A stretch of DNA of 22,100 nucleotides from HGM04593 sp045589695 (GCA_045589695.1 JAZNPP010000063.1:1-22100); one strand, 5' to 3'. Numbered from the stretch's first letter, positions 1 to 7,464 are shown. Numbers and translations: made by a program. Notes: generated from the letters alone by a model not told the origin.

Positions 1-757
1 TCGCCTGAACAGAAACTGCTGTACCCCACTCATCAGGAATTTTCTCCATACGACGGTAGAGGATAGCGCGCTCGTTGTTCCAAGACTCGAACACAGCGCA
101 AACAGCGCCCCACAACTGCTCGTAAGCGTCTGTCGGGAAATCCTTGCCTGTCTGAGCCTTAACGGCTGCCTTGAACTTCTTTACAAGCTCCTTGAGCGAC
201 TCGACGCTGAGGTCCTTGTCGAGAACGACGCCGGCCTCTTCCTTAACCTTTTCGATGATAGCCTCGAACGGGTCAATCTCCTCTTTGCTCGTAGGCTTCA
301 TGCCGAGAACGACGTCACCGTACATCTGTACGAAACGGCGGTAAGAGTCCCATGCGAACTTCTCGTTGCCTGTCTTTTTTGCAAGACCCTCTACAACGAT
401 GTCGTTAAGACCGAGGTTAAGAATTGTGTCCATCATACCGGGCATTGAGGCGCGGGCGCCTGAACGGACTGAAACCAACAATGGGTTTGTCGGGTCGCCG
501 AAAGTTGAGTTCATCAATGTCTCGATGTTTTTAACTGCGGCCTGAACTTCGGCCTTGAGAAGCTCGATTACCTTCTCTTTACCGAGGCTGTAGTATTCGC
601 CGCAAACCTCAGTTGTAATGGTGAATCCGGGAGGAACAGGGATGCCGATAAGGTTCATTTCTGCCAAGTTGGCACCTTTACCTCCTAACAAGTTTCTCAT
701 TGACGCATTACCTTCTGCAAGACCATTGCCAAAGGTGTAGACTCTTTTGTCTGCCAT
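1..757 (-). CDS. ppdK: Pyruvate, phosphate dikinase, N-terminal part (cut by left edge)
   Basis: This is the first 252 codons of a cytoplasmic enzyme that interconverts pyruvate, ATP and Pi with PEP, AMP and PPi, at the glycolysis/gluconeogenesis branch point. The ATG complement lies at 755-757 and the frame stays open to the edge. The N-terminus reads MADKRVYTFGNGLAEGN, then LLGGKGANLAEMN with IPVPPGFTITTEVC, which is the nucleotide-binding start of the PPDK/PEP-synthase N-domain. VSVRSGARASMPGMMDT and NLGLND follow at about residues 95-115, and the visible part ends in TAVSVQA. The phosphohistidine and PEP-binding domains lie outside the window. A TATATTTG promoter element sits about 95 bases upstream of the start. 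Family identity is very secure; only completeness is unknown. Confidence 0.96.
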   Translation of the reverse strand, partial: MADKRVYTFGNGLAEGNASMRNLLGGKGANLAEMNLIGIPVPPGFTITTEVCGEYYSLGKEKVIELLKAEVQAAVKNIETLMNSTFGDPTNPLLVSVRSGARASMPGMMDTILNLGLNDIVVEGLAKKTGNEKFAWDSYRRFVQMYGDVVLGMKPTSKEEIDPFEAIIEKVKEEAGVVLDKDLSVESLKELVKKFKAAVKAQTGKDFPTDAYEQLWGAVCAVFESWNNERAILYRRMEKIPDEWGTAVSVQA

Positions 758-849
758 AAATTTTTGAGTTTATTGTTTGTTGATAAATAAAAAATGTTTT
801 TAAAATTCACGATGTCGGGGGTGTCGCATGATCTCGCCCAACTAATTTG

Positions 850-857
850 CAAATATA
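850..857 (-). promoter_or_regulatory. Probable -7 element for ppdK
   Basis: Read on the minus strand this is TATATTTG, a match to the Bacteroidetes -7 consensus TAnnTTTG. The place 19 bases upstream (877-880) reads TTTC, a weak -33. The implied 5' leader is roughly 85 bases and A/T rich. Confidence 0.5.
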
Positions 858-989
858 GCAAAAATGTTTGTACCGCGAAATTTAAACGACGAAAATCACA
901 TAATAAATATATTTTTTTAAGTTCGTGTCCGAAAAGGGCCGAATATCGGGATTTTCAACGTATCTTCGCATAGAATTTTATAAATTGCG

Positions 990-997
990 TTACTTTG
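990..997 (+). promoter_or_regulatory. Possible -7 element for the rlmD operon
   Basis: TTACTTTG followed by C resembles the TAnnTTTG element but has T in place of the second-position A. No good TTTG lies 19 bases upstream; TTCG at 965-968 is the nearest. It is placed well for the start at 1045, within an otherwise empty divergent gap between ppdK and rlmD. Confidence 0.35.
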
Positions 998-1044
998 CAC
1001 ATGCCGGTAACGCTTCTGTTCCGGATAAATTATTGATATCATAA

Positions 1045-2472
1045 ATGGCGAAAAAGAAAAAAGAATTGCCTTTGCTCGAAAAGGTTACCATAACCGGCGT
1101 AGCAGCCGAAGGCAAAGCGCTCGCGCGCGTTGATGACCTTGTGGTCTTTGTTCCTTATGTCGTTCCCGGCGATGTGGCCGACCTTCAGGTAAGGCGTAAG
1201 AAACACAGCTATGCCGAAGCTGAGGCCGTGAAAATACACGAATATTCTCAAGAGCGTGCCGTGCCGTTCTGCAAGCATTACGGGGTTTGCGGCGGTTGCA
1301 AGTGGCAATGTCTCGCTTATGAGCATCAGCTCAAATATAAGCGACAGCAGGTTGTCGATGCTCTTACACGCATCGGCAAGGTGGAGCTTCCCGAGGTTTC
1401 TCCAATTCTCGGCTCTGAGCAGACCTGCGAGTATCGTAACAAGCTCGAATTCACGTTCAGCAACAAACGTTGGCTTACATGGGAAGAGGTAGCCGATGGA
1501 GTGACATACGAGAATATGAACGCTTTGGGCTTTCACATTCCGGGGGCTTTCGACAAGGTGCTGAATATTGACGAATGTTATCTCATGAGTGGGCTTAACA
1601 ACCGTTTGCGTAATTCGATACGCGAGTTCGCCCAAAAGGAAAACATTCCTTTCTTCGACTTGCGTTCGCAGGTAGGCGTTCTTCGCAATATGATGATACG
1701 TATCTCCACCACAGGCGAGGTGATGCTGCTTCTCCAGGCCCGCGTGACATCGGACGAAGAATTTGCTATGCTTGAAAAAGTTTTACAATTTGTAGCGGAT
1801 GAATTCCCGGAAGTCACCTCCTTGCTCTATGTGATAAACAATAAATGCAACGATACTTTCGGCGACTTGGAGGTGGTTACATACAAAGGTACAGACGTCA
1901 TCTTCGAAGAGATGGAAGGCTTGCGTTTTAAAGTGGGGCCTAAGTCGTTCTACCAGACGAACAGCCGCCAGGCATATAACCTTTACAAGGTAGCCCGCGA
2001 TTTTGCCGCTCTGACAGGCGAAGAGGTGGTGTACGACCTTTATACAGGCACAGGAACCATTGCCAACTTTGTTGCCTCAAAGGCTAAAAAGGTGGTGGGT
2101 ATCGAATATGTCGAAGATGCTATTATCGACGCTCGGGTAAATGCGGAACTCAACGGTTTCGGCAATATGACCTTCTTTGCCGGTGACATGAAGGATATAC
2201 TTACACGTGATTTCATCAACGAACACGGGCGCCCTGACGTGATTATTACAGATCCTCCTCGTGCTGGAATGCACGACGATGTGATAAACACGATACTTTT
2301 TGCGGCTCCCCGCCGTATCGTTTATGTGAGCTGCAATCCTGCGACTCAGGCGCGCGACCTGCAGCTTCTCGATGCCGACTACAAGGTGACGGCTGTTCAG
2401 CCGGTGGACATGTTCCCGCATACACATCATGTCGAGAATGTTGTATTGCTTGAACGAAGAAATAGTAAATAA
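1045..2472 (+). CDS. rlmD: 23S rRNA (uracil-5-)-methyltransferase, RlmD/RumA family
   Basis: A 475-residue SAM-dependent enzyme that methylates C5 of a uridine in 23S rRNA. The order is: N-terminal TRAM-like beta barrel (residues about 8-68); a 4Fe-4S site with C76, C82 and C85 in CKHYGVCGGC and a probable fourth ligand C178 in NIDECYL; a Rossmann SAM domain with DLYTGTGTIA (331-340) and DPPRAGMH (403-410); the nucleophile C430 in YVSCNPATQARDL; and a likely general base E464 in HHVENVV. All catalytic residues expected for RumA/RlmD are present and the length is normal. The ATG at 1045 follows an A/T-rich leader, usual for this phylum. The next gene begins 17 bases after the stop, so the two are probably co-transcribed. 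Which uridine (U1939 or U747 equivalent) is modified cannot be told from sequence, because Bacteroidetes carry several paralogues. Confidence 0.93.
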   Translation: MAKKKKELPLLEKVTITGVAAEGKALARVDDLVVFVPYVVPGDVADLQVRRKKHSYAEAEAVKIHEYSQERAVPFCKHYGVCGGCKWQCLAYEHQLKYKRQQVVDALTRIGKVELPEVSPILGSEQTCEYRNKLEFTFSNKRWLTWEEVADGVTYENMNALGFHIPGAFDKVLNIDECYLMSGLNNRLRNSIREFAQKENIPFFDLRSQVGVLRNMMIRISTTGEVMLLLQARVTSDEEFAMLEKVLQFVADEFPEVTSLLYVINNKCNDTFGDLEVVTYKGTDVIFEEMEGLRFKVGPKSFYQTNSRQAYNLYKVARDFAALTGEEVVYDLYTGTGTIANFVASKAKKVVGIEYVEDAIIDARVNAELNGFGNMTFFAGDMKDILTRDFINEHGRPDVIITDPPRAGMHDDVINTILFAAPRRIVYVSCNPATQARDLQLLDADYKVTAVQPVDMFPHTHHVENVVLLERRNSK

Positions 2473-2489
2473 TTGATGTATAAAGATAT

Positions 2490-3377
2490 ATGCGCAAAAA
2501 TGTTAAAAGCCTCCTGACCTTTAATGTCGCAGTGCAGGCTATATTGATAGAGTTTGTGATGGAAAAGATGCACGGAATAAGCCGTAATCGTGCTAAGGCG
2601 TTGATATCCAATAGGGTGGTGCTTGTGAACAATAAGATAGTGACGCACCCTCTGACTGAACTTAAGGCCGGTGATGTCGTGCAGCTCGACCGTTCGAAAC
2701 ATAAGATGTCTTTCCGTAGCAATGATCTTGATATTGTATACGAAGACCCGTATCTTTTGATTATTGACAAACGTCCGGGCTTGCTCTCCATGAGCAACAA
2801 TACACGTCAGCAGACAGTGCAGACTATTCTTAACCGTTATCTCGAAAAGGGCGGAGGTCGTTGCACTTCGCATCTCGTCCATCGTCTCGACCGTGACACG
2901 TCCGGTCTTATGGTTTATGCTAAAGACGTGCAGACTCAGCAGTCGCTGATAAACGGCTGGCAGGAACTTGTGACCGACCGCAGATATATTGCGTTGGTAG
3001 AGGGTGAGCTTGAAAACACGCAAGGAGTCGTACGTTCGTGGCTTACAGAGGATAAACGTTTTATAACCCATTCAAGTACAACTGATAATGGTGGTAAATA
3101 TGCTGTGACACATTATCGTGTATTAACATCGTCGAATGGCTATTCGCTTGTAGAATGCGTGCTTGAAACAGGCCGTAAAAACCAGATTCGTGTTCACATG
3201 GCCGATTTGGGACATCCTGTTGTCGGCGACAGCAAGTATGGCGGCAAGAGTGACCCGATGCGTCGTCTCGGGTTGCATGCGTATATGCTCTGTTTTACGC
3301 ATCCTGTTACCGGCAAGTATCTCCGTTTTGAAACTCCGCTTCCTGTAAGTTTTGAAAAGTGCCTTAATGAGAAGTGA
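2490..3377 (+). CDS. S4-domain RluA-family pseudouridine synthase
   Basis: A 295-residue enzyme that isomerises uridine to pseudouridine in rRNA or tRNA. Residues about 15-72 form an S4 RNA-binding domain (ISRNRAKALISNRVVLVNNK, then LKAGDVVQL). The catalytic domain follows with HRLDRDTSGLMVYAK (131-145), whose D134 is the expected catalytic aspartate, and GRKNQIRVHMADLGHPVVGD near the C-terminus, the second RluA signature. Length is normal for an S4+RluA protein. It lies 17 bases behind rlmD and its stop overlaps the start of the PG-binding gene, so the three likely form one transcript. The target site (RluC/RluD type) cannot be assigned, so I give no symbol. Translation could instead begin at an internal ATG, but that would remove part of the S4 domain. 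Confidence 0.92.
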   Translation: MRKNVKSLLTFNVAVQAILIEFVMEKMHGISRNRAKALISNRVVLVNNKIVTHPLTELKAGDVVQLDRSKHKMSFRSNDLDIVYEDPYLLIIDKRPGLLSMSNNTRQQTVQTILNRYLEKGGGRCTSHLVHRLDRDTSGLMVYAKDVQTQQSLINGWQELVTDRRYIALVEGELENTQGVVRSWLTEDKRFITHSSTTDNGGKYAVTHYRVLTSSNGYSLVECVLETGRKNQIRVHMADLGHPVVGDSKYGGKSDPMRRLGLHAYMLCFTHPVTGKYLRFETPLPVSFEKCLNEK

Positions 3378-3891
3378 TTTTTTGTTTGCCTTTTTTGTTC
3401 TGTTGCTGTTTTTTGCTCCATGCGATTTTGCTGCGGCGCAGAAAGCGGCAGGCGGCAAGTCAGCAATATCCTCCAAGAGCTACAAGAAAATCTCTGCCGA
3501 CAGTGTTAGGGCAAGGCCTTCTTCTTCGGCGGCAAAAAGCGGCAAAGCCGACGCTTTAAAGAGTAAAGCTGTGAAAAAGCAGGTTGCGCCGAAAACTAAA
3601 AAGGTGAAGGCTGATTCTGTCGCATATACCCCAAAGCGGTATCTGTTGGGCGAAAGGGTCATAATGCCGGGTGACAGCGGGAGAGATGTGCGTTCCGTGG
3701 CGAAGATTTTAGTAAATAAACTTTACATAGATGAGGAAAGTCTTGTATATACGGCCGACGGCGGCGTGCTGTATGACGCAAAGCTTTTGAAGGCTGTAAA
3801 ACACTTTCAGGAATTTAATGGTTTTCATCCCGACGGCATTATCGGGGCGGCGCTTGTAAAAGCGCTGAGAAAACGCAAGGCGAACCGCTGA
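3367..3891 (+). CDS. Secreted protein with a peptidoglycan-binding (PG_binding_1-like) domain
   Basis: I chose the ATG at 3367, not the TTG at 3352: it gives a clean signal peptide, MRSDFLFAFFVLLLFFAPC then DFAAAQ, and overlaps the upstream stop codon (3375-3377) by a few codons, which suggests translational coupling. After the signal comes a low-complexity linker of about 65 residues rich in Lys, Ala and Ser. The C-terminal 80 residues resemble a PG_binding_1 three-helix fold: VIMPGDSGRDVRSVAKIL, then KLLKAVKHFQEFNGFHPDG and IIGAALVKALRKRK. The sequence therefore suggests an exported protein that holds onto peptidoglycan, with no catalytic domain visible. Its link to the two RNA-modifying enzymes upstream is probably positional. 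The domain call is by pattern only. Confidence 0.8.
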   Translation: MRSDFLFAFFVLLLFFAPCDFAAAQKAAGGKSAISSKSYKKISADSVRARPSSSAAKSGKADALKSKAVKKQVAPKTKKVKADSVAYTPKRYLLGERVIMPGDSGRDVRSVAKILVNKLYIDEESLVYTADGGVLYDAKLLKAVKHFQEFNGFHPDGIIGAALVKALRKRKANR

Positions 3892-3935
3892 CCTTGTAAA
3901 TGGCGGGTGACGAAGATCTCGTTACACGTTACCCG

Positions 3936-4077
3936 TTAAACGTTAATCTCCCTCGTTAATCGTTCCCCTGTTGGCGGCATTCGCTACCGCAACCCAAGCG
4001 GCATCACTTTCAGCGATGCTGCGCTTGACGAGATGCTGCTCATGCCGTCGAAGCTTCGCTTTAAACGTTAATCGTTC
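3936..4077. repeat. Direct-repeat-flanked hairpin island between convergent genes
   Basis: TTAAACGTTAATC occurs at 3936-3948 and again at 4061-4073. CGTTAATCGTTC occurs at 3954-3965 and 4066-4077. Between the copies is a GC-richer block containing an imperfect hairpin at 3996-4026: AAGCGGCATC, a nine-base loop, then GATGC and CGCTT separated by a two-base bulge. The right-hand repeats overlap the last codons and stop of the DUF2752 gene. The layout resembles a REP-like or small non-autonomous element; it may also act as a terminator for the two genes that converge here. Confidence 0.5.
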
Positions 4078-4345
4078 TCCAAACCTCCCTTATCCATAGC
4101 CATAGAAGCAAAGGGAACACAACAACAATTAAAGGGTTGTATTCCCATGCCGAGGCGAAGCGGCCGTACATTACCGAAAAGAATGCCCGCGTGATTCCGC
4201 AGCCCCAGCATTCAATGTCGAATATCCGCTTGAAAAGGCAATGGCTCTCACCGTTGTATATGCCCTCTAAAGGAATGGCATACAATATTAACGGCAATGA
4301 TATCAGGGCAATAAGTTTGATTTTAGTTCTTAATGGTATTGCCAT
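4061..4345 (-). CDS. DUF2752 small membrane protein
   Basis: A 94-residue protein with two hydrophobic segments (about 10-28 and 70-88). They flank the DUF2752 signature: C36 in SHCLFKR, then ECWGCGITRAFF with C46 and C49, and a YNPLIV motif. The family is widespread in Bacteroidetes and has no established function; the conserved cysteines suggest metal binding or redox chemistry, which is inference. Its ATG at 4343-4345 lies inside the end of the upstream TM2 gene (23-base overlap), so the two are translationally coupled. The last codons are built from a repeat also found 125 bases downstream, so the C-terminal TINV may come from the repeat and not from the ancestral gene. Confidence 0.82.
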   Translation of the reverse strand: MAIPLRTKIKLIALISLPLILYAIPLEGIYNGESHCLFKRIFDIECWGCGITRAFFSVMYGRFASAWEYNPLIVVVFPLLLWLWIREVWRTINV

Positions 4346-4634
4346 TTGCGTCGGTGAACTTCCCGCAAAGTATCATTATGAAATCTATGAACGCCCAAAT
4401 TCCGCAGCCTCCGCATGTAAGCAGCTGCGCAACCCCTGTACCTATCTTTCCTACATAGAAGCGGTGAAAACCGAAGCAGCCGAGGAAGAAGCATAGCAAC
4501 AGCACTATAAGCCACTCGTTCTTGTCGGGGTTGTATAATGTTTCTTTCTTTTTCTCGTTGATTAATGCGCCGCATTTTACGCAAACGAAGGCGTTTTCGT
4601 TCACTTCGGCTCCGCAGTTTCTGCAATAAGGCAT
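4323..4634 (-). CDS. Zinc-ribbon plus TM2 domain membrane protein
   Basis: A 103-residue protein. The N-terminus is a zinc ribbon with two CxxC knuckles, C4/C7 (YCRNCGAE) and C18/C21 (FVCVKCGAL). A TM2 domain follows: a hydrophobic helix at about 41-54, the turn GCFGFHRFYVGKIGTG, and a second helix carrying the conserved acidic residue in FIDFIMIL (D84). The short tail DANGNTIKN is cytoplasmic by the usual model. TM2 proteins are small inner-membrane proteins of unknown biochemical role. It is the first gene of a two-gene unit with the DUF2752 protein, downstream of a near-consensus promoter at 4709-4739. Confidence 0.87.
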   Translation of the reverse strand: MPYCRNCGAEVNENAFVCVKCGALINEKKKETLYNPDKNEWLIVLLLCFFLGCFGFHRFYVGKIGTGVAQLLTCGGCGIWAFIDFIMILCGKFTDANGNTIKN

Positions 4635-4708
4635 AGTCGTATATGTTTAAAGGTTAGCTTGTATTAGGCCTGCAGCCGTGATTGGTGATGACGGCCGCTT
4701 CGTTATTG

Positions 4709-4739
4709 CGAAAATATGAATATTTTTTATGCCTGCAAA
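4709..4739 (-). promoter_or_regulatory. Promoter of the TM2-DUF2752 unit
   Basis: On the minus strand TTTG (4736-4739) is separated by exactly 19 bases from TATTTTCG (4709-4716), against the Bacteroidetes consensus TTTG-N19-TAnnTTTG. One base of the -7 element differs. The predicted leader to the ATG at 4634 is about 70 bases. Confidence 0.6.
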
Positions 4740-4794
4740 GAATTTGCGTTTTTTTATGAATTGGCAGGCGTTTGCGGTTTGCTTCATGGTGCGG

Positions 4795-5742
4795 CTACTC
4801 TCCGATAACCGTATAGTTGTAGCTGCTCAGGCCTGTCCATTGGCCCGGCTTGCAGTTCCTCTCTACAATATCCTCTACACGGTCGGGAATATTGCAGAAG
4901 AAATCTATTCCTGTGAAGTCTTCAAGGTGGTCGATGCTGCATATTTCTGTTTTGCTGCGTCCGTTCACATGCTTGAAAAGCATTCCTAAGGCCTTGTAGC
5001 CGTTCGCTCTGAGGCAGAGCAATGCCATGAAGTAGTAGTCGGGAACAGTGGGGCATGCAATGTCGGACCAATCGCTTTTTACCGTACGGTATTCCCCCTC
5101 TCTGATGGTGCCCCCCTTGACGACGTACAATGTGTCGCACAGCTCTCTGTTGCGTCCGAAGTCCTGCACGAACTGCTCGCAGTCGTTCCATGCGCCTATG
5201 TTGAAGTCGTAATACATGGGCGAGATATTGCTGTAGTAGAATGTCTGCTCGTTGGCGTCCTTGGAATATACCCTGTCATACGACGCTACGATGTGCCCGC
5301 GTACGAAATTGTTGCGGTTTATCTCGTTCTTCGTCATTACGTAGCTGCTTGGCATGGCCGGGTCGCTCTGGAACGGGTCGCCTCCCCATTCGGTGCTGTC
5401 CCAGTTGTCACGCTTCCAGTTTATGCCTCTGTTGCTCGGGTCGAACGTGAATGCGGTCCACTTGCTGTGCTTGCGTTCCTTGTTGAACGACATGCTGTAT
5501 GTGATATTCTCTTTTCCGTTTACCGTGGTGCAGTGCGATATGAACAGCTCGTCGTCGCCGATAGCCGGTATCTCGATGCGTCCGGCATGTTTGTGCATGC
5601 CGATGTTGGCGTTCCGGTTTCCGGGAATGCCGTCATTTCCGTCATCGCCTCCGTTCCTGTCTTCGCTGCATGAGGCGAAGAGGAAAATCGCAAGCGCTGT
5701 GGTGAATAGAAATTTTATTATGTTCTTCGTGTTGTGACGCAT
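4795..5742 (-). CDS. DNA/RNA non-specific endonuclease, lipoprotein
   Basis: A 315-residue surface or periplasmic nuclease of the beta-beta-alpha-metal (NUC/EndoG) family. The N-terminus is a lipoprotein signal with lipobox LFASC (C25), followed by an acidic Gly/Asp/Asn linker to about residue 45. The catalytic region is NNFVRGHIVASYDR with H150 as presumed general base, then SNISPMYYDFNIGAWNDCE with N181 as presumed Mg ligand. In most relatives the motif is DRGH; here Val replaces the Asp while R149, G and H150 remain. The flanking YSMSFNKERKHSKWTAF also fits the family. Bacteroidales often carry such secreted nucleases, which may serve nucleic-acid scavenging (inference). It appears monocistronic; I found no convincing promoter in the 127 bases upstream. 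Confidence 0.87.
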   Translation of the reverse strand: MRHNTKNIIKFLFTTALAIFLFASCSEDRNGGDDGNDGIPGNRNANIGMHKHAGRIEIPAIGDDELFISHCTTVNGKENITYSMSFNKERKHSKWTAFTFDPSNRGINWKRDNWDSTEWGGDPFQSDPAMPSSYVMTKNEINRNNFVRGHIVASYDRVYSKDANEQTFYYSNISPMYYDFNIGAWNDCEQFVQDFGRNRELCDTLYVVKGGTIREGEYRTVKSDWSDIACPTVPDYYFMALLCLRANGYKALGMLFKHVNGRSKTEICSIDHLEDFTGIDFFCNIPDRVEDIVERNCKPGQWTGLSSYNYTVIGE

Positions 5743-5825
5743 TGGGATAAAAATGAAGTGCTGAAAAAGGAAGTTTTTGTCGCCGTTGTTCTTGTCGGCG
5801 GTCCGTTTATGCCGGCAAGCATAAA

Positions 5826-5849
5826 AAAAGTGTACCGAAGTACACTTTT
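5826..5849 (-). terminator. Intrinsic terminator of rpmE2
   Basis: A perfect 10-base-pair stem, AAAAGTGTAC / GTACACTTTT, around a four-base loop. On the minus strand the stem is followed by a run of T (complement of 5822-5828). It sits 20 bases beyond the L31 stop codon and ahead of the nuclease gene. Confidence 0.85.
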
Positions 5850-5869
5850 CGTATCTTATCGTATCTCGA

Positions 5870-6124
5870 TTACTTCTTGATAGTTCTGCTGTAACGGCTC
5901 ATGAACTTATCAACACGGCCTGCTGTATCGACAAGCTTAGCCTTGCCGGTGTAGAAGGGGTGTGAAGTGTTAGAAATTTCAAGTTTTACCAATGGGTAGG
6001 TCTCACCTTCGAATTCGATGGTCTCCTTTGTGTTGCATGTAGACTGCGAAAGGAAGCAGTCGCCATTTGACATGTCCTTGAATACAACCGGACGATAAGC
6101 TGCGGGATGAATGTCTTTTTTCAT
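5870..6124 (-). CDS. rpmE2: 50S ribosomal protein L31 type B
   Basis: An 84-residue ribosomal protein at the 50S-30S interface. The sequence MKKDIHPAAYRPVVFKDM then LSQSTCNTKETIEFEGETYP and NTSHPFYTGKAKLVDTAGRV is the type B (C-minus) form: the zinc-binding CxxC pair of type A L31 is absent, and the lone Cys is not part of a knuckle. The open frame extends further upstream to 6259, but the ATG at 6122-6124 gives the family N-terminus and lies downstream of the predicted promoter, so the longer start is rejected. Type B copies in many bacteria are used when zinc is scarce, but I see no Zur-like operator here and it may be the only L31. It has its own promoter and terminator. Confidence 0.97.
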   Translation of the reverse strand: MKKDIHPAAYRPVVFKDMSNGDCFLSQSTCNTKETIEFEGETYPLVKLEISNTSHPFYTGKAKLVDTAGRVDKFMSRYSRTIKK

Positions 6125-6186
6125 TGTTAATATTATTTTAATTAATTTATTGCCTGTTACAAACTGCGTATTCGGCTTACGAAGCG

Positions 6187-6217
6187 CAAAGGTAGCGAAT
6201 TTTTTCTTAGCGGCAAA
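6187..6217 (-). promoter_or_regulatory. Promoter of rpmE2 (consensus)
   Basis: On the minus strand TTTG (6214-6217) is followed after exactly 19 bases by TACCTTTG (6187-6194), a full match to TTTG-N19-TAnnTTTG. The leader to the ATG at 6124 is about 57 bases and very A/T rich just before the start. Confidence 0.78.
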
Positions 6218-6282
6218 ATGTTTGTGCGTATTTTTTGCGTAACTCGCATTATTGTACAACTACGATTAATTATTCTATTTTC

Positions 6283-7464
6283 TTACTCTACGTACAGCAC
6301 CAAGCCTTTCAGGTATTCGCCTTCGGGGTGGTAGATGCTGATAGGGTGGTCGGCTGGCTGTGTCAGTTGGTGCAGTATGCGTACGTTGCGCTTTGCCATT
6401 GCTGCGGCGGTGAACACGGCCGTGCGGAAATTCTCCTTGCTTACCACCTGTGAGCATGAGAAGGTGAAGAGTATGCCTCCGGGCTGTATCTTCTCTATTG
6501 CCTTTGCGTTAAGACGGCGGTAGCCTATGAGGGCGTTGCGCAGGCTGTCACGATGTTTGGCGAACGCAGGCGGGTCAAGAATGATGAGGTTGTAGTTGTT
6601 GCCCATGCGGTCGAGAAAGTCGAAGGCGTCCTCGGCGTACGCCGTGTGGCGCGTGTCGCCCGGAAAGTTTATCTCAACGTTGGCGTTGGTGAGGTCAATG
6701 GCTTTTGATGAGCTGTCTACGGAATGGACAATCTCGGCGCCGCCGCGCAATGCGTATATCGAGAAGCCGCCCGTGTAGCAGAACATGTTGAGCAGCTTGC
6801 GTCCTTTGGCGTACTGCTCAAGCAATGAACGGTTCTCTCGCTGGTCTACAAAGAACCCGGTCTTTTGTCCTCGAAGCCAGTCGATGTGGAACTTAAGGCC
6901 GTATTCGGTGGCTATATTGCTTGCGTTGCCGCCCATGATGTAGCCGTTGTCCTTGTTGATATCGGCCTTGTAGGGTAACGTGGTATCCGATTTGTAGTAT
7001 ATGTTCTTTATTTTATCGCCGAGAACCTCTTTGAGGGCGTCGGCTATCTGCATGCGGCAAACGTGCATGCCTACGCTGTGCGCCTGCATGACGGCTGTGT
7101 CGCCGTAAATGTCTATGATAAGCCCGGGGAGGTTGTCGCCCTCGCCGTGAACAAGACGGTAGGTGTTGTTGTCCTCGCGTGACGATATGCCTATGCGTTC
7201 ACGAAGGTCGTAAGCTGTTGCTATTCTCTTGTTCCAGAATTTCTGGTCTATGGTCTCGTCGCTGAATGTGAGTACACGCACGGCGATGCTGCCCACCTGA
7301 ACGTGGCCTCGTGCTATGAAACTGCGGTCGTTGGTGTATACGGTTACGACATCGCCCTCTTCGGGTTGTCCTTCGATGCGTTGTATCGCTCCCGAAAATA
7401 TCCAGGGGTGAAAACGTTGCAGCGATTCCTCTTTTCCTCGTTTCAGTATGACGGCTTTTTCCAT
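6283..7464 (-). CDS. RlmI-like 23S rRNA cytosine-C5 methyltransferase
   Basis: A 393-residue class I SAM methyltransferase with an N-terminal PUA domain, the architecture of RlmI (m5C in 23S rRNA). The PUA part covers about residues 3-70 and includes RFHPWIFSGAIQRIEG. A middle RlmI-type domain follows with YRLVHGEGDNLPGLIID (102-118). The catalytic domain has GQKTGFFVDQRENR (199-212), the SAM loop LNMFCYTGGFSIYA (225-238), DPPAFAK (297-303) and FTFSCSQVVSKENF containing the likely catalytic Cys. Everything expected is intact. It is the last gene of an operon with the exonuclease (six bases between) and DUF5063. The exact base modified is not certain for Bacteroidetes members, so I leave the symbol blank. 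Confidence 0.91.
   Translation of the reverse strand: MEKAVILKRGKEESLQRFHPWIFSGAIQRIEGQPEEGDVVTVYTNDRSFIARGHVQVGSIAVRVLTFSDETIDQKFWNKRIATAYDLRERIGISSREDNNTYRLVHGEGDNLPGLIIDIYGDTAVMQAHSVGMHVCRMQIADALKEVLGDKIKNIYYKSDTTLPYKADINKDNGYIMGGNASNIATEYGLKFHIDWLRGQKTGFFVDQRENRSLLEQYAKGRKLLNMFCYTGGFSIYALRGGAEIVHSVDSSSKAIDLTNANVEINFPGDTRHTAYAEDAFDFLDRMGNNYNLIILDPPAFAKHRDSLRNALIGYRRLNAKAIEKIQPGGILFTFSCSQVVSKENFRTAVFTAAAMAKRNVRILHQLTQPADHPISIYHPEGEYLKGLVLYVE

Noticed and set aside
1039..1635. 198-residue minus-strand frame opposite rlmD
   Set aside because: A shadow of a gene with complete RlmD motifs on the plus strand.
3352..3891. TTG start at 3352 for the PG-binding protein
   Set aside because: The ATG at 3367 gives a better signal peptide and a natural overlap with the upstream stop.
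3940..4063. Stop-to-stop plus-strand frame through the repeat island (RNPSGITFSDAALDEMLLMP)
   Set aside because: It reads smoothly for about 40 codons but has no suitable start and lies within a hairpin/direct-repeat block; more likely repeat DNA than a coding remnant.
4137..4496. 119-residue plus-strand frame across the TM2/DUF2752 genes
   Set aside because: Antisense of two genes with clear cysteine and membrane signatures; no family likeness of its own.
5870..6259. Longer 129-residue start for L31
   Set aside because: The extra N-terminal 45 residues cover the predicted promoter and the A/T-rich leader, and the family N-terminus MKKDIHP begins at 6124.
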